Assembly (NCBI RefSeq): GCF_018139565.1
Contig: NZ_JAGSPK010000008.1
Coordinates: 1 to 64,000, forward strand
From: Cognatundibacterium rivi
GTDB lineage: Bacteria; Pseudomonadota; Gammaproteobacteria; Burkholderiales; Burkholderiaceae_D
Direction: 5' to 3'
Length of the DNA: 64,000 nucleotides
The translations under genes were made by a program, and so were the position numbers. This document shows, one piece after another, positions 10,713-20,361 of the stretch (position 1 is its first letter; each line of letters starts with the position of its first letter). The notes under the pieces are model-generated. The model did no database searches. It was given only the letters and a program-made list of their open reading frames with translations, and was not told the origin of the DNA.

Positions 10713-11189
10713 ATGCAAAAAAAATCTCTGGACTTCTGGGTTGGACTTTTTGTTTTACTTGGTGCAGCCGCTTTACTATTTCTGGCATTGAAAGCTGGCA
10801 ATATGAGTTCGCTTTCACTAGAGAAAACGTATGAAGTGGTAACGCGTTTTGACAATATCGGCGGACTTAAACCGCGCGCTGCAGTAAAAAGCGCAGGTGT
10901 TGTCGTTGGGCGGGTTTCGGAAGTCAGATTTGACGACAAAACCTTTCAGGCAACGGTGATACTGCAATTAGAAACACGCTATAAGTTTCCAAAAGATACA
11001 TCTGCCAAGATTCTGACGGCAGGATTGTTGGGTGAGCAATATATTGGCCTGGAAGCCGGTGGTGATACCGCGAATCTGGTTGCCGGTGACAGGATAAAAA
11101 TGACGCAGTCGGCGGTCGTACTGGAAAATCTGATCAGTCAGTTTCTTTTCAGTAAAGCCGCAGACAGCAGTGCGGAAGAGAAAAAATGA
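10713..11189 (+). CDS. mlaD: Phospholipid-binding MCE-domain protein MlaD
   Basis: Periplasmic substrate-binding subunit of the Mla complex, anchored by one N-terminal membrane helix (about residues 9-27). The MCE domain follows; its hexamer forms the lipid channel. It has 158 residues from the chosen start. TTG 10707, ATG 10710 and ATG 10713 are all in frame. ATG 10713 is preferred because AGGA at 10703-10706 then lies 6 nt upstream. The stop codon overlaps the mlaA start by 4 nt. Confidence 0.94.
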   Translation: MQKKSLDFWVGLFVLLGAAALLFLALKAGNMSSLSLEKTYEVVTRFDNIGGLKPRAAVKSAGVVVGRVSEVRFDDKTFQATVILQLETRYKFPKDTSAKILTAGLLGEQYIGLEAGGDTANLVAGDRIKMTQSAVVLENLISQFLFSKAADSSAEEKK

Positions 11190-11956
11190 AAAATACATTT
11201 AAGCAGTTAAACGCGCGCTTTTGTGCCGTACTGGTACTGGGCCTGACTGTGTTGCTGACAGGTTGCAGCACCGTCTCAGTTGATAAAATCAAAGATAAAG
11301 CTGATCGTACTCTGGACGTGATCAGTACAAAAACTAATATCGGCAAAAACCCACGCGACCCGCTGGAAGGGTTTAATCGCGCAATGTTCAATTTCAATGA
11401 TTCTGTTGATCAGGCGGTATTGAAACCGGTTGCGCAAACGTATCGCGATGTGACGCCATCGTTTGTTCAGACCGGTGTCGGTAACTTTTTCAGCAATATC
11501 GGCGATGTCTGGAATGCGGTCAACAATCTGTTGCAAGGTAAGGTTGCTGAAGGTAGCTCCGACGTAATGCGTTTTGCGTTTAACTCAACATTTGGTCTGG
11601 CTGGTTTACTTGATATCGCTTCGCCGGCAGGTCTGCCTAAGCATCGCGAAGATTTTGGTCAGACACTGGGTCGCTGGGGTGTCCGTTCGGGGCCTTATCT
11701 GGTTTTGCCACTATTGGGTTCGTCTACCGTGCGTGATGCGTTGGCAACACCGGTCGATATGAAAGGTAATTTGTGGTCGTATAAAGAGCCTGTTTATATT
11801 CGCAATATCGGTACTGGTGTGCGTCTGGTCGATGCCCGCGCATCTGTGCTGGACGCCGGTTCGCTGATAGAGGAAGCTGCTCTGGATAAATATGTGTTTA
11901 TCCGCGATGCTTATTTGCAGCGTCGCGCCAGTCAGATCGCTCCGGAAGAGGATTAA
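11186..11956 (+). CDS. mlaA: Outer-membrane lipoprotein MlaA (VacJ)
   Basis: Outer-membrane lipoprotein that removes misplaced phospholipids from the outer leaflet and hands them to MlaC. It has 256 residues. The lipoprotein signal ends in LLTGC with Cys27 as the lipidated residue. The MlaA core is recognisable from DPLEGFNRAMFNFND onward. It overlaps mlaD by 4 nt. Having mlaA inside the transport operon is common in Burkholderiales, whereas E. coli encodes it elsewhere. Confidence 0.95.
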   Translation: MKNTFKQLNARFCAVLVLGLTVLLTGCSTVSVDKIKDKADRTLDVISTKTNIGKNPRDPLEGFNRAMFNFNDSVDQAVLKPVAQTYRDVTPSFVQTGVGNFFSNIGDVWNAVNNLLQGKVAEGSSDVMRFAFNSTFGLAGLLDIASPAGLPKHREDFGQTLGRWGVRSGPYLVLPLLGSSTVRDALATPVDMKGNLWSYKEPVYIRNIGTGVRLVDARASVLDAGSLIEEAALDKYVFIRDAYLQRRASQIAPEED

Positions 11957-12078
11957 ATAGTGCAGCTTAATACCGCAGGGATTTGTAAAACAATATAACA
12001 ACAGTCAACCCATCAACACCCCGATGAGTTAACTGGCGACACAGACGTCGCCATCTGATGGATATGAAGGATAAAGAA

Positions 12079-12729
12079 ATGAAAACAATCATGACCCGAT
12101 TTTTATTAACGATGTTTGCCACTCTGGCATTTGCCAACAGCGGTTTTGCCGCCGCTGCTGCACAGGAAGCGCCTGATCAGTTGGTCAAACGCATCAGTCT
12201 TGAAATTATTGATCTGGCGAAAGCGGACAAAGAAATTCAGGCAGGCAATCAAAAGCGTGTTTATGACCTGGTCGACAGCAAAATTTTGCCTTACATCGAT
12301 TTTCAGCGCATGACTTCGCTGGCGGCTGGTAAAAGCTGGAGAGATGCGACTCCGGAACAGCAAAAGCAACTGATTAACGAATTTCGCACCTTGTTGGTAT
12401 TTACTTACTCTGGCGCTATCGCTCAGATTAAAGACCAACGCGTAGAATTCAAGCCGCTTCGTGCAGCACCGGAAGATACGGAAGTCGAAGTCCGTTCGCA
12501 GATCATTCAGACCCGTGGCGAGCCTATCCAGTTAAATTACCGTCTTGAAAAATTGCCGGCAGGCTGGAAAATTTATGACATCAACGTGCTGGGTGCATGG
12601 CTGGTAGAAACTTATAAAGGCAGTTTTTCTGCTGAAATTAGTAAGTCCGGGATTGATGGTCTGATCAAAACTCTGACTGAAAAAAACAAAAAACTCGCGT
12701 CAGCACCGATTAAAGCGGCCTCCAAATAA
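12079..12729 (+). CDS. mlaC: Periplasmic phospholipid chaperone MlaC
   Basis: Soluble periplasmic carrier that ferries phospholipids between MlaA and MlaFEDB (Ttg2D/toluene-tolerance family). It has 216 residues with a cleavable signal peptide (MKTIMTRFLLTMFATLAFA). ATG 12079 is chosen over ATG 12058 because GAAGGA at 12066-12071 sits 7 nt before it and the signal peptide then has normal length. The gap to mlaA is about 120 bp and holds no obvious terminator. Confidence 0.94.
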   Translation: MKTIMTRFLLTMFATLAFANSGFAAAAAQEAPDQLVKRISLEIIDLAKADKEIQAGNQKRVYDLVDSKILPYIDFQRMTSLAAGKSWRDATPEQQKQLINEFRTLLVFTYSGAIAQIKDQRVEFKPLRAAPEDTEVEVRSQIIQTRGEPIQLNYRLEKLPAGWKIYDINVLGAWLVETYKGSFSAEISKSGIDGLIKTLTEKNKKLASAPIKAASK

Positions 12730-12748
12730 GTCTGATAAAGGATTTATT

Positions 12749-13024
12749 GTGTACAAACTAGCTGGCGAACTTTCTCAACAGAATGCCCGTACCGCGCTGG
12801 CAGCGGGGAATGCTGCTATATCGCAAGGGCAGTCTGACTTCGACTTGTCCGGTCTGGAGCGGATAGATTCTGCTGCTGTTGCCGTCATGATTGAATGGCA
12901 ACGGCAGGCGCTGGAAAAAAAACAAACGCTGCAATTTCATGCGTTGCCAGCCAGTCTGATCAGTCTGATCAGACTTTATGGTCTGAGTGAGCAGTTTATT
13001 ACCCCATCCTCCGAGCGACATTGA
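12749..13024 (+). CDS. mlaB: STAS-domain subunit MlaB
   Basis: Small cytoplasmic STAS protein that binds MlaF and is needed for assembly and activity of the Mla transporter. It has 91 residues and starts with GTG at 12749 behind an AAAGGA site. The STAS core DLSGLERIDSAAVAVMIEW is present, including the Ser/Ala stretch on the loop that contacts the ATPase. It is the last gene of the Mla set. Confidence 0.9.
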   Translation: MYKLAGELSQQNARTALAAGNAAISQGQSDFDLSGLERIDSAAVAVMIEWQRQALEKKQTLQFHALPASLISLIRLYGLSEQFITPSSERH

Positions 13025-13087
13025 CGCTCACCCCGGGAATGCGTCGGTTTCCTGCACGCAGTTTCAGCCTCCACGCTGAAAATCCCC

Positions 13088-13093
13088 TATAAT
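13088..13093 (+). promoter_or_regulatory. Candidate -10 box upstream of the ABC-2 exporter genes
   Basis: A perfect TATAAT lies 80 bp before the ATPase start in the mlaB-exporter gap. No good -35 hexamer is seen at 17 bp, so the call is tentative. Confidence 0.3.
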
Positions 13094-13173
13094 CAAGGGT
13101 TCGCCCAGCGGGTGAACTCTTAGATTTTCTCCGTATCCGATTTCTCTTACGCACGTAAGTGCAAGCATGCCCG

Positions 13174-14094
13174 ATGGCCGCCATACAAATTAGTAATATT
13201 CAAAAACGCTACCAGTCTTTGCAAGCGCTGGGTGGCGTATCACTTTCTATCGAAGAGGGTGAGTTTTTCGGCCTGCTCGGGCCAAATGGTGCGGGTAAAA
13301 CGACATTGATTTCTATCATCGCTGGTCTGAACCGCGCCGATGCCGGGAATGTTACGGTGCAAGGGCATGACGTTGTCAGCGATTACAGAAATGCGCGCAG
13401 AAATCTGGGCGTCGTACCGCAAGAATTAGTCTTTGATCCATTTTTTACTGTACGCGAAACCTTGCGTATGCAGTCCGGTTATTTTGGACTCAAGAATAAT
13501 GATAAATGGATAGACGAGGTCATGGAAAATCTCGATCTGACCAATAAGGCCGATACGAATATGCGCGCTTTGTCGGGTGGGATGAAGCGCCGCGTGCTGG
13601 TTGCGCAGGCGCTTGTGCACAAGCCGCCAGTGATTGTGCTTGATGAGCCAACCGCAGGCGTTGACGTTGAATTGCGTCAGACCTTGTGGCAATTCATTGC
13701 GCGTCTGAACCGCGAAGGTCACACAATCGTCTTGACCACACATTACCTTGAAGAAGCGCAGGCTCTTTGTAATCGTATTGCAATGCTGAAATTGGGGAAG
13801 GTTGTTGCCCTCGACAGCACCGCCGCGCTGATTAAGCGTATCTCAGGATCACAACTGCGGGTAACACTGGCCGCATCCGGTAATACGACTTTACCTGTAA
13901 CGTTACGCGACAAGATTATCAGTCATGAAACCCTCGCCGATCCACGTCAGTTTGCTTTACGTGTCACCGACTATGGTCAGGTTGAAGGAATCTTAGGTGA
14001 GCTCCGTATGGGCGGATGTGTGATTGAGGATATGCAATTGCTGCAAGCCGATCTGGAAGATGTCTTCCTGCAAATTATGGAGGGCAAGCAATGA
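13174..14094 (+). CDS. ABC-2 type exporter ATP-binding protein (YadG-like)
   Basis: Cytoplasmic ATPase of a two-component exporter. It has 306 residues from ATG 13174; GTG at 13159 is an alternative start with no better ribosome-binding site. Walker A is GPNGAGKTT (36-44), the signature is LSGGMKRR and Walker B is VIVLDEPTAGVD. The C-terminal region resembles DrrA/YadG proteins. It overlaps the permease gene by 4 nt (ATGA). The substrate is unknown. Its place directly after the Mla operon is typical of Burkholderiales and hints at an envelope role, which is inference. Confidence 0.9.
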   Translation: MAAIQISNIQKRYQSLQALGGVSLSIEEGEFFGLLGPNGAGKTTLISIIAGLNRADAGNVTVQGHDVVSDYRNARRNLGVVPQELVFDPFFTVRETLRMQSGYFGLKNNDKWIDEVMENLDLTNKADTNMRALSGGMKRRVLVAQALVHKPPVIVLDEPTAGVDVELRQTLWQFIARLNREGHTIVLTTHYLEEAQALCNRIAMLKLGKVVALDSTAALIKRISGSQLRVTLAASGNTTLPVTLRDKIISHETLADPRQFALRVTDYGQVEGILGELRMGGCVIEDMQLLQADLEDVFLQIMEGKQ

Positions 14095-14855
14095 GTAATA
14101 TGACCGGTTTTAACACCCTGTTTTACAAAGAAGTATTGCGCTTCTGGAAAGTCGCAACGCAAACGATCACGGCACCTATCATGACCGCGTTGTTGTATTT
14201 GCTGATTTTCGGCCATGTGCTGGATGCGCATGTGCAGGTGTATCCGGGAGTGCGTTACACCGCGTTTCTGGTGCCAGGATTGGTGATGATGAGTGTGTTG
14301 CAAAATGCTTTTGCGAATTCATCTTCTTCACTGATACAGTCGAAGATCACCGGCAATCTGGTGTTTGTGCTGTTGCCGCCTTTATCGCACTGGGAGCTGT
14401 TCGGTGGTTATGTACTCGCGGCGATATTACGCGGCGTCACAGTCGGTGCGGGTGTTTTCGTCGTGACTGTCTGGTTCACTGACCTGCATTTTGAAGCACC
14501 GTTGTGGATTGCTCTGTTTGCTTTACTGGGCGCGGCGATGCTGGGGACGATGGGGCTGATCGCTGGCATCTGGGCAGAGAAATTCGATCAGCTGGCCGCC
14601 TTCCAGAATTTTTTAATCATGCCTGCGACGTTTTTATCGGGTGTGTTTTATTCGATTCATTCCTTACCGCCATTCTGGCAAACCGTGTCGCACTTTAATC
14701 CATTCTTTTACATGATAGATGGCTTCCGGTTTGGCTTCTTTGGTAAATCAGACGTGGCACCGTTGTATAGTTTAGCGATTGTTTCTGTTTTCTTTGTGTT
14801 GCTGTCAGCGATTGCGGTGCAGATGCTGAAGCGTGGTTATAAGTTGCGTGATTGA
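14091..14855 (+). CDS. ABC-2 type exporter permease (YadH-like)
   Basis: Membrane partner of the preceding ATPase. It has 254 residues with about six hydrophobic segments. It shows the ABC-2 family pattern, including the conserved stretch near NFLIMPATFLSGVFYSI and a following FNPFFYMIDGFR. Translationally coupled to the ATPase gene by the ATGA overlap. The exported compound cannot be inferred from sequence. Confidence 0.9.
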   Translation: MSNMTGFNTLFYKEVLRFWKVATQTITAPIMTALLYLLIFGHVLDAHVQVYPGVRYTAFLVPGLVMMSVLQNAFANSSSSLIQSKITGNLVFVLLPPLSHWELFGGYVLAAILRGVTVGAGVFVVTVWFTDLHFEAPLWIALFALLGAAMLGTMGLIAGIWAEKFDQLAAFQNFLIMPATFLSGVFYSIHSLPPFWQTVSHFNPFFYMIDGFRFGFFGKSDVAPLYSLAIVSVFFVLLSAIAVQMLKRGYKLRD

Positions 14856-14915
14856 TTGATGCCAGGCCTCAGTCCTTCAGCGTGTTACTAATTGAGTTTG
14901 AAAGAGATATACGCC

Positions 14916-15152
14916 GTGTTTCCTACCCCTGAACAAATTAAAAACTACATTGCTGCCGGTCTTGAATGCAGCCATCTGGAAGTTGAAGGTGATGGTCAGC
15001 ACTTTAATGCCGTCATCGTTTCCACCGCCTTTGCTGGCAAACGTCCGATACAACGTCACCAGATCGTCTACGCGGTTCTGGGTGATCGTATGCGTGAAGA
15101 AATTCACGCTCTATCGATGAAAACACTGACACCAGAAGAGTACCAGGCATAA
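14916..15152 (+). CDS. ibaG: BolA/IbaG family iron-sulfur protein
   Basis: Small BolA-type protein that usually works with a monothiol glutaredoxin in iron-sulfur cluster handling; in E. coli ibaG also lies beside murA and responds to acid stress. It has 78 residues from GTG 14916, which has AAAGAGA 8 nt upstream. TTG 14892 would add eight residues. The BolA core is seen around [14 protein letters not shown], and the C-terminal [13 protein letters not shown] is typical. Its stop codon overlaps the murA start by one base. Monothiol grxD is present elsewhere in this window. Confidence 0.88.
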   Translation: MFPTPEQIKNYIAAGLECSHLEVEGDGQHFNAVIVSTAFAGKRPIQRHQIVYAVLGDRMREEIHALSMKTLTPEEYQA

Positions 15153-16402
15153 TGGATAAATTACTGATTACCGGCGGTCATCGCCTGAACGGAGATATCG
15201 TCATCTCCGGCGCAAAAAATGCCGCGTTACCGATTCTGTGCGCAGGGTTGCTGAGTGCCGATGATGTCGTGCTGAGCAATGTTCCGTCGCTGCAGGATGT
15301 CAACACCATGCTGAAATTGCTGCGCCAGATGGGCCTACGCGTCACGCAGGAAAACGGCATTACCACGCTCAATGGACAGGGTATCGATAAACTCGAAGCG
15401 CCTTACGACATGGTGAAAACTATGCGTGCCTCGATTCTGGTACTCGGCCCTTTGCTGGCGCGTTTTGGTGAAGCGAAAGTCTCGTTGCCGGGAGGTTGTG
15501 CAATTGGTTCGCGCCCGGTGGATCAGCATATCAAAGGCCTGCGCGCGATGGGCGCCGAGATCACGATCGAGGCGGGTTATATCCATGCCAAAGCCAAGCG
15601 ACTCAAAGGTGCGCGTATCGTGACCGATATGATTACCGTCACCGGTACCGAAAATCTGCTGATGGCAGCAACGCTGGCGGAAGGTGAGACTGTGCTGGAA
15701 AACGCGGCACGCGAACCGGAGGTCACCGATCTGGCGAATCTGCTGGTGGCAATGGGAGCGAAGATCGAAGGCATAGGCACTGATAGACTGGTGATACAGG
15801 GCTGCGATAGCCTGCATGGCGCGGAACATACCGTGATCGCAGATCGTATTGAAACCGCGACTTTCCTGTGCGCAGTAGCGGCAACCGGTGGCGATATCAC
15901 CTTAAAAAATACCCGCAGCGATATTCTGGATGTGGCTCTCGATAAGTTACGTGAAGCAGGCGTTGTTCTGACAACCGGCCCCGACTGGATACGTGCGCAA
16001 ATGAGCAGCCGTCCGAAAGCGGTCAGTTTCCGTACGACTGAATACCCAGGTTTCCCTACTGATATGCAGGCGCAATTCATGGCGCTCGATTGTGTCGCAT
16101 CCGGCAGCAGTCGTGTCACCGAAACGATTTTTGAAAATCGTTTCATGCATGTGCAGGAGATGAATCGTCTCGGCGCGAAAATTGAAATCGATGGGCATAC
16201 TGCAATCATCAATGGCGTCGATAAACTGGTCGGCGCGCCAGTCATGGCGACCGATTTACGTGCTTCCGCATCGCTGGTGATTGCCGGGATGGCAGCCGAA
16301 GGCGAAACACTGATAGACCGGATTTATCACCTCGACCGTGGTTACGACCGCATGGAAGTGAAACTGTCGGCGGTCGGCGCACAAATACAAAGGCTCAAGT
16401 AA
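15152..16402 (+). CDS. murA: UDP-N-acetylglucosamine 1-carboxyvinyltransferase
   Basis: First committed step of peptidoglycan synthesis: transfers enolpyruvate from PEP to UDP-GlcNAc in the cytoplasm. It has 416 residues, normal length. The catalytic Cys116 lies in GGCAIGSRP, so the enzyme should be fosfomycin-sensitive by that criterion. The N-terminal SGAKNAALP motif and the C-terminal [12 protein letters not shown] motif are present. It overlaps ibaG and hisG by one base at each end (TAATG junctions), so all three should be co-transcribed and coupled. Confidence 0.97.
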   Translation: MDKLLITGGHRLNGDIVISGAKNAALPILCAGLLSADDVVLSNVPSLQDVNTMLKLLRQMGLRVTQENGITTLNGQGIDKLEAPYDMVKTMRASILVLGPLLARFGEAKVSLPGGCAIGSRPVDQHIKGLRAMGAEITIEAGYIHAKAKRLKGARIVTDMITVTGTENLLMAATLAEGETVLENAAREPEVTDLANLLVAMGAKIEGIGTDRLVIQGCDSLHGAEHTVIADRIETATFLCAVAATGGDITLKNTRSDILDVALDKLREAGVVLTTGPDWIRAQMSSRPKAVSFRTTEYPGFPTDMQAQFMALDCVASGSSRVTETIFENRFMHVQEMNRLGAKIEIDGHTAIINGVDKLVGAPVMATDLRASASLVIAGMAAEGETLIDRIYHLDRGYDRMEVKLSAVGAQIQRLK

Positions 16403-17055
16403 TGACTGCACAACTCACTCTGGCTTTATCCAAAGGGCGGATTTTTGAAGAAACCCTGCCGCTGCTGGAAGCGGCCGGCATTCGCGTGACTGAAGACCCG
16501 GAAAAATCCCGTAAGCTGATCCTGGCAACGAATGATCCGGGTGTGCGCGTCATCATCGTCCGTGCTTCAGATGTGCCAACGTATGTCCAGTATGGCGCTG
16601 CTGATTTCGGCGTGGCCGGTAAAGACGTGTTGCACGAACATGGTGGCGAAGGTTTGTATCAGCCGATTGATCTGAACATTGCCAAATGCCGCATGTCGGT
16701 GGCGGTCTCGGCCGGATTTGATTATCAAAGCGCTGTACATCAGGGTGCGCGTTTGCGCGTGGCAACCAAGTACACCGAAACTGCGCGCGAGCATTTTGCC
16801 AGCAAGGGTGTGCACGTTGATCTGATCAAACTGTATGGTTCTATGGAGCTCGCGCCGCTGGTTGGTTTGTCGGATGCGATTGTCGATCTGGTCAGCACCG
16901 GCAGCACTCTGCGCGCGAATAATCTGGTTGAAGTCGAACACATCATGGATATTTCTTCGCGTCTGGTGGTGAATCAGGCGGCATTGAAATTGAAGCGTGA
17001 ACGTTTGCAACCGATACTTGAAGCTTTCGAGCGCGCCACCAGTTTAAAAGCATAA
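16402..17055 (+). CDS. hisG: ATP phosphoribosyltransferase, short form
   Basis: First enzyme of histidine synthesis: joins ATP and PRPP. It has 217 residues, which is the short form lacking the C-terminal regulatory domain. Short HisG needs the HisZ regulatory subunit for activity and feedback control, and hisZ is not in this window. The core motifs [16 protein letters not shown] and [14 protein letters not shown] are clear. It overlaps murA by one base and starts the his gene series. Confidence 0.96.
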   Translation: MTAQLTLALSKGRIFEETLPLLEAAGIRVTEDPEKSRKLILATNDPGVRVIIVRASDVPTYVQYGAADFGVAGKDVLHEHGGEGLYQPIDLNIAKCRMSVAVSAGFDYQSAVHQGARLRVATKYTETAREHFASKGVHVDLIKLYGSMELAPLVGLSDAIVDLVSTGSTLRANNLVEVEHIMDISSRLVVNQAALKLKRERLQPILEAFERATSLKA

Positions 17056-17070
17056 TTAAAGAGAATGAGC

Positions 17071-18393
17071 ATGGCATCCCCCGCATCCCTGATTACCCGG
17101 CTGGACTCCACCGAGGCTGATTTTTCCGCAAAGCTTTCTGCCTTGCTGGCTTTTGAAGCGAGTGAAGACGAAGCGATAGATCGTGCTGCTGCACAAATTT
17201 TAGTCAGCGTGAAAACGCATGGCGATAGTGCCGTCCTGGAAGCGACAAATCGTTTTGATCGCCTCAGTGCCGACAGTGTCGCGGCGCTGGAGTTGTCGCA
17301 GCAAGAGATGCAGGCAGCGCTGAATTCACTCAGCGCTGAACGTCGCCATGCGCTGGAAACGGCGGCGCAGCGGGTGCGTGCGTATCACGAAATACAAAAG
17401 AAAGAATGCGGCTCGGAAGGCTTCAGCTATACCGAAGCCGATGGGACTGTGCTCGGTCAGAAGGTCACGCCACTCGATCGCGTCGGTATTTATGTACCGG
17501 GCGGTAAGGCCGCTTATCCTTCATCGGTGCTGATGAATGCGATTCCGGCCAAGGTCGCCGGTGTGCAGGAAATCATCATGGTGGTGCCGACGCCTGATGG
17601 CGTCAAAAATCCGCTGGTGCTGGCGGCCGCGGCGATTGCCGGTGTCGACAGAGTATTCACCATCGGCGGCGCGCAGGCAGTCGGTGCGCTGGCGTATGGC
17701 ACTGCGACGATTCCGCAAGTCGATAAGATAGTCGGGCCGGGTAATGCTTATGTCGCGGCGGCAAAACGCCGTGTGTTCGGCACAGTCGGTATCGACATGA
17801 TTGCTGGCCCATCAGAAATTCTGGTCTTGTGCGATGGCACGACGAATCCGGACTGGGTTGCGATGGATTTATTTTCGCAGGCAGAACATGACGAGCTTGC
17901 ACAGTCGATTTTATTGTGCCCCGATGCCGCGTATATCGAAGCAGTACAGGCCAGCATCGCCCGCTTGCTGCCGGAAATGCCACGTCACGAAGTCATCCGC
18001 ACTTCGCTGGCGAATCGCGGTGCGCTGATTAAAGTGCGTGATATGGACGAGGCCTGTGCGATTGCCAACAGCATCGCTGCCGAACACCTGGAAATCTCGG
18101 CTGAACAACCACAGCAATGGGCAGATAAAATCCGCCACGCTGGCGCGATGTTCCTCGGTCGTTATTCGTCGGAAGCCTTAGGCGATTACTGCGCGGGCCC
18201 GAATCATGTGTTGCCGACGTCCCGCACGGCGCGCTTTTCATCGCCGCTGGGTGTGTATGATTTCCAGAAGCGTTCTTCCATGATCCATGTCAGTGAGCAA
18301 GGTGCGCAGACGCTGGGTAAAGTGGCTGCCGAACTCGCTTATGGCGAAGGTTTGCAAGCCCACGCGCGTAGTGCTGAATTCCGCCTGAAGTGA
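17071..18393 (+). CDS. hisD: Histidinol dehydrogenase
   Basis: Last two steps of histidine synthesis, oxidising histidinol to histidine with NAD and zinc. It has 440 residues from ATG 17071, which has AGAGA 6 nt upstream; ATG 17065 is two codons earlier and too close to that site. Family motifs include [31 protein letters not shown], and a C-terminal [19 protein letters not shown] with the zinc-binding His. It follows hisG after 15 bp. Confidence 0.96.
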   Translation: MASPASLITRLDSTEADFSAKLSALLAFEASEDEAIDRAAAQILVSVKTHGDSAVLEATNRFDRLSADSVAALELSQQEMQAALNSLSAERRHALETAAQRVRAYHEIQKKECGSEGFSYTEADGTVLGQKVTPLDRVGIYVPGGKAAYPSSVLMNAIPAKVAGVQEIIMVVPTPDGVKNPLVLAAAAIAGVDRVFTIGGAQAVGALAYGTATIPQVDKIVGPGNAYVAAAKRRVFGTVGIDMIAGPSEILVLCDGTTNPDWVAMDLFSQAEHDELAQSILLCPDAAYIEAVQASIARLLPEMPRHEVIRTSLANRGALIKVRDMDEACAIANSIAAEHLEISAEQPQQWADKIRHAGAMFLGRYSSEALGDYCAGPNHVLPTSRTARFSSPLGVYDFQKRSSMIHVSEQGAQTLGKVAAELAYGEGLQAHARSAEFRLK

Positions 18394-18414
18394 TTTTCAA
18401 TATGAATTCCTAGC

Positions 18415-19179
18415 ATGGCAGCCGATTGGCGAAATCAGATATTTTGTGAGGACGCGCTGCAAGGGCTGGCGCGTCTGCCCGATGCCAGCGTTGATCTGTT
18501 GCTGGCCGACCCGCCGTATGGTCTGGGCAAGGATTACGGCAACGATTCCGACAAAATGGAGGCCGCTGCCTATCTTGAATGGATGACGGAATGGGTCGAT
18601 CTGGCCTTACCCAAGCTCAAAGCGAATGGCAGCCTGTATATTTTTCTGACCTGGCGCTATTCGCCGGAAGTGTTTGTGATGCTGAAACAGCGCATGAGCA
18701 TGATGAATGAAATTATCTGGGACCGGCGTGTGCCATCGATGGGCGGAACGGTACGTAAATATTCTTCTGTGCACGACACGATAGGTTTCTTTGTCAAAGC
18801 GCGGGATTACTATTTTGATCTGGATGCAATCCGCATTCCGTATGATGCGGCCACCAAAAAGGCCCGCAGCCGCAAGATTTTTGAAGGCGCCAAATGGCTG
18901 GAGCTGGGCTTTAACCCCAAAGATGTGTGGAGTGTTTCGCGTCTGCATCGTGAGCACGCCGAGCGTGAAGAGCACCCGACACAAAAGCCCTTAGAAATTA
19001 TCGAACGCATGATCAAGGCGTCCTGCCCACCCGGCGGCGTTGTCCTTGATCCATTCATGGGCAGCGGCACCACCGCTGTCGCCGCACAACGTTGCGGGCG
19101 CGATTTCGTTGGTTTTGAACTGAATCCTGATTATTGCGAGATGATACAAAAACGCCTCGCTCAGGCGCATCCCGTATAG
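18415..19179 (+). CDS. Site-specific DNA methyltransferase (beta-type, N6-adenine or N4-cytosine)
   Basis: Transfers a methyl group from S-adenosylmethionine to an amino group in DNA. It has 254 residues. The catalytic motif IV, DPPYG, is at 32-36, and the SAM-binding motif I, DPFMGSGTT, is near the C-terminus at 212-220; this circular order is the beta class (CcrM/YhdJ-like). No restriction endonuclease gene is adjacent, so it is an orphan enzyme. It sits between hisD (21 bp upstream) and hisC on the same strand, an unexpected place for a DNA modification gene. Target sequence unknown. YhdJ-like identity is likely but not certain. Confidence 0.9.
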   Translation: MAADWRNQIFCEDALQGLARLPDASVDLLLADPPYGLGKDYGNDSDKMEAAAYLEWMTEWVDLALPKLKANGSLYIFLTWRYSPEVFVMLKQRMSMMNEIIWDRRVPSMGGTVRKYSSVHDTIGFFVKARDYYFDLDAIRIPYDAATKKARSRKIFEGAKWLELGFNPKDVWSVSRLHREHAEREEHPTQKPLEIIERMIKASCPPGGVVLDPFMGSGTTAVAAQRCGRDFVGFELNPDYCEMIQKRLAQAHPV

Positions 19180-19198
19180 CTCTCCGGCATGCAGTTTT

Positions 19199-19283
19199 GG
19201 GGGAGTATATGAACAACATCTCGTATAACGTAATTAAATAGCGGATGTTTCGGTGTTAATCGAGCATACTGCCTGGAGTATAT
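19199..19283 (+). repeat. Dispersed GGGAGTAT repeat, copy 2 (upstream of hisC)
   Basis: GGGGGAGTATAT at 19199-19210 and ATACTGCCTGGAGTAT at 19266-19281 bracket the copy. The two GAGTAT boxes are 73 bp apart. A CGGTGTTAAT word precedes the second palindrome, as in copies 4 and 5. The terminal GGAG (19275-19278) lies 6 nt before the hisC GTG, so the repeat supplies the hisC ribosome-binding site. Confidence 0.75.
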
Positions 19284-19284
19284 A

Positions 19285-20361
19285 GTGAGTATCACGGATA
19301 TTATCCGCCCGGAAATCAGCAGTTTAGCGGCTTACCACGTGCCTGATGCGGCAGGTTTGCTGAAACTCGATGCGATGGAAAATCCTTATCTGTTGCCAGC
19401 GGAAATGCAGCAGGCGCTGGCGCAGCATCTGGCACAAGTGGCGCTGAATCGCTATCCGGTGCCGTCCTATTCCGGTCTGAAACAACTGATCGCTGACAAG
19501 CTGGGCGTGCCCGCGGATCGCGAGATTGTGCTCGGCAATGGTTCCGATGAATTGATTGCGATGATCTCAGTGGCATGCGCCAGGCCGGGCGCAAAAGTGC
19601 TGGCACCGGTACCCGGATTTGTGATGTATGCGATGTCAGCGAAATTTGCCGGACTGGAATTCATCGGTGTGCCGCTACAGGCCGATCTGACACTGGATAC
19701 GGCAGCAATGCTGGCTGCCATCCGCACGCACCGCCCGGCGATAACGTATCTTGCGTATCCGAATAATCCTACCGGCACTTTGTATGACGCTGACGATATC
19801 GTTGCCATTGCGCACGCCGTTGGCGACAGCGGTGTGGTGGTGGTGGATGAAGCGTATCAGCCTTTTGCCCCGACGAGTTTCATGCCGCGTCTGGCGGAAT
19901 TCGATAATCTGGTGGTCATGCGCACCGTATCGAAATTAGGCCTGGCTGGCATCCGGCTCGGCTACATGGCTGGCAATAATGCGCTGATGCATGAGTTTGA
20001 AAAGGTGCGCCCACCCTATAACATCAATGTGCTGACGCAGGCGGCGGCAGAATTTGTGTTGCAAAGGGTTGAAGTGCTGGATGCACAGGCAGCCGAATTA
20101 CGTGCGCAGCGTAGCCAATTGGCAATGGCATTAAGTGCCTTGCCCGGCGTGCAGGTTTTCCCCTCCGCTGCAAATTTCCTGCTGATCCGTGTGGCGAATG
20201 CTGAACAAGTCTTTGCTAAATTGTTGGATCACAAAATTTTAGTTAAAAATGTAGGTAAAATGCACTCTCTGCTTGAGAACTGTCTGCGTATCACCGTCAG
20301 TACTCCGGAAGAAAATGCACTTTTTATGGCTGCGCTTGCAGCATCTCTGACATCAAAATGA
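19285..20361 (+). CDS. hisC: Histidinol-phosphate aminotransferase
   Basis: PLP enzyme that converts imidazole-acetol phosphate to histidinol phosphate. It has 358 residues and a class I/II aminotransferase fold. The PLP lysine lies in [10 protein letters not shown], and YPNNPTGT and DEAYQPF are the conserved cofactor contacts. The start is GTG at 19285, served by a GGAG that belongs to a dispersed repeat. The stop overlaps the hisB start by 4 nt. The 105-bp gap upstream is the largest in the first half of the his operon. Confidence 0.95.
   Translation: MSITDIIRPEISSLAAYHVPDAAGLLKLDAMENPYLLPAEMQQALAQHLAQVALNRYPVPSYSGLKQLIADKLGVPADREIVLGNGSDELIAMISVACARPGAKVLAPVPGFVMYAMSAKFAGLEFIGVPLQADLTLDTAAMLAAIRTHRPAITYLAYPNNPTGTLYDADDIVAIAHAVGDSGVVVVDEAYQPFAPTSFMPRLAEFDNLVVMRTVSKLGLAGIRLGYMAGNNALMHEFEKVRPPYNINVLTQAAAEFVLQRVEVLDAQAAELRAQRSQLAMALSALPGVQVFPSAANFLLIRVANAEQVFAKLLDHKILVKNVGKMHSLLENCLRITVSTPEENALFMAALAASLTSK

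Noticed and set aside
15577-16245. Open frame antisense to murA (222 codons)
   Set aside because: Serine- and arginine-rich shadow of murA.
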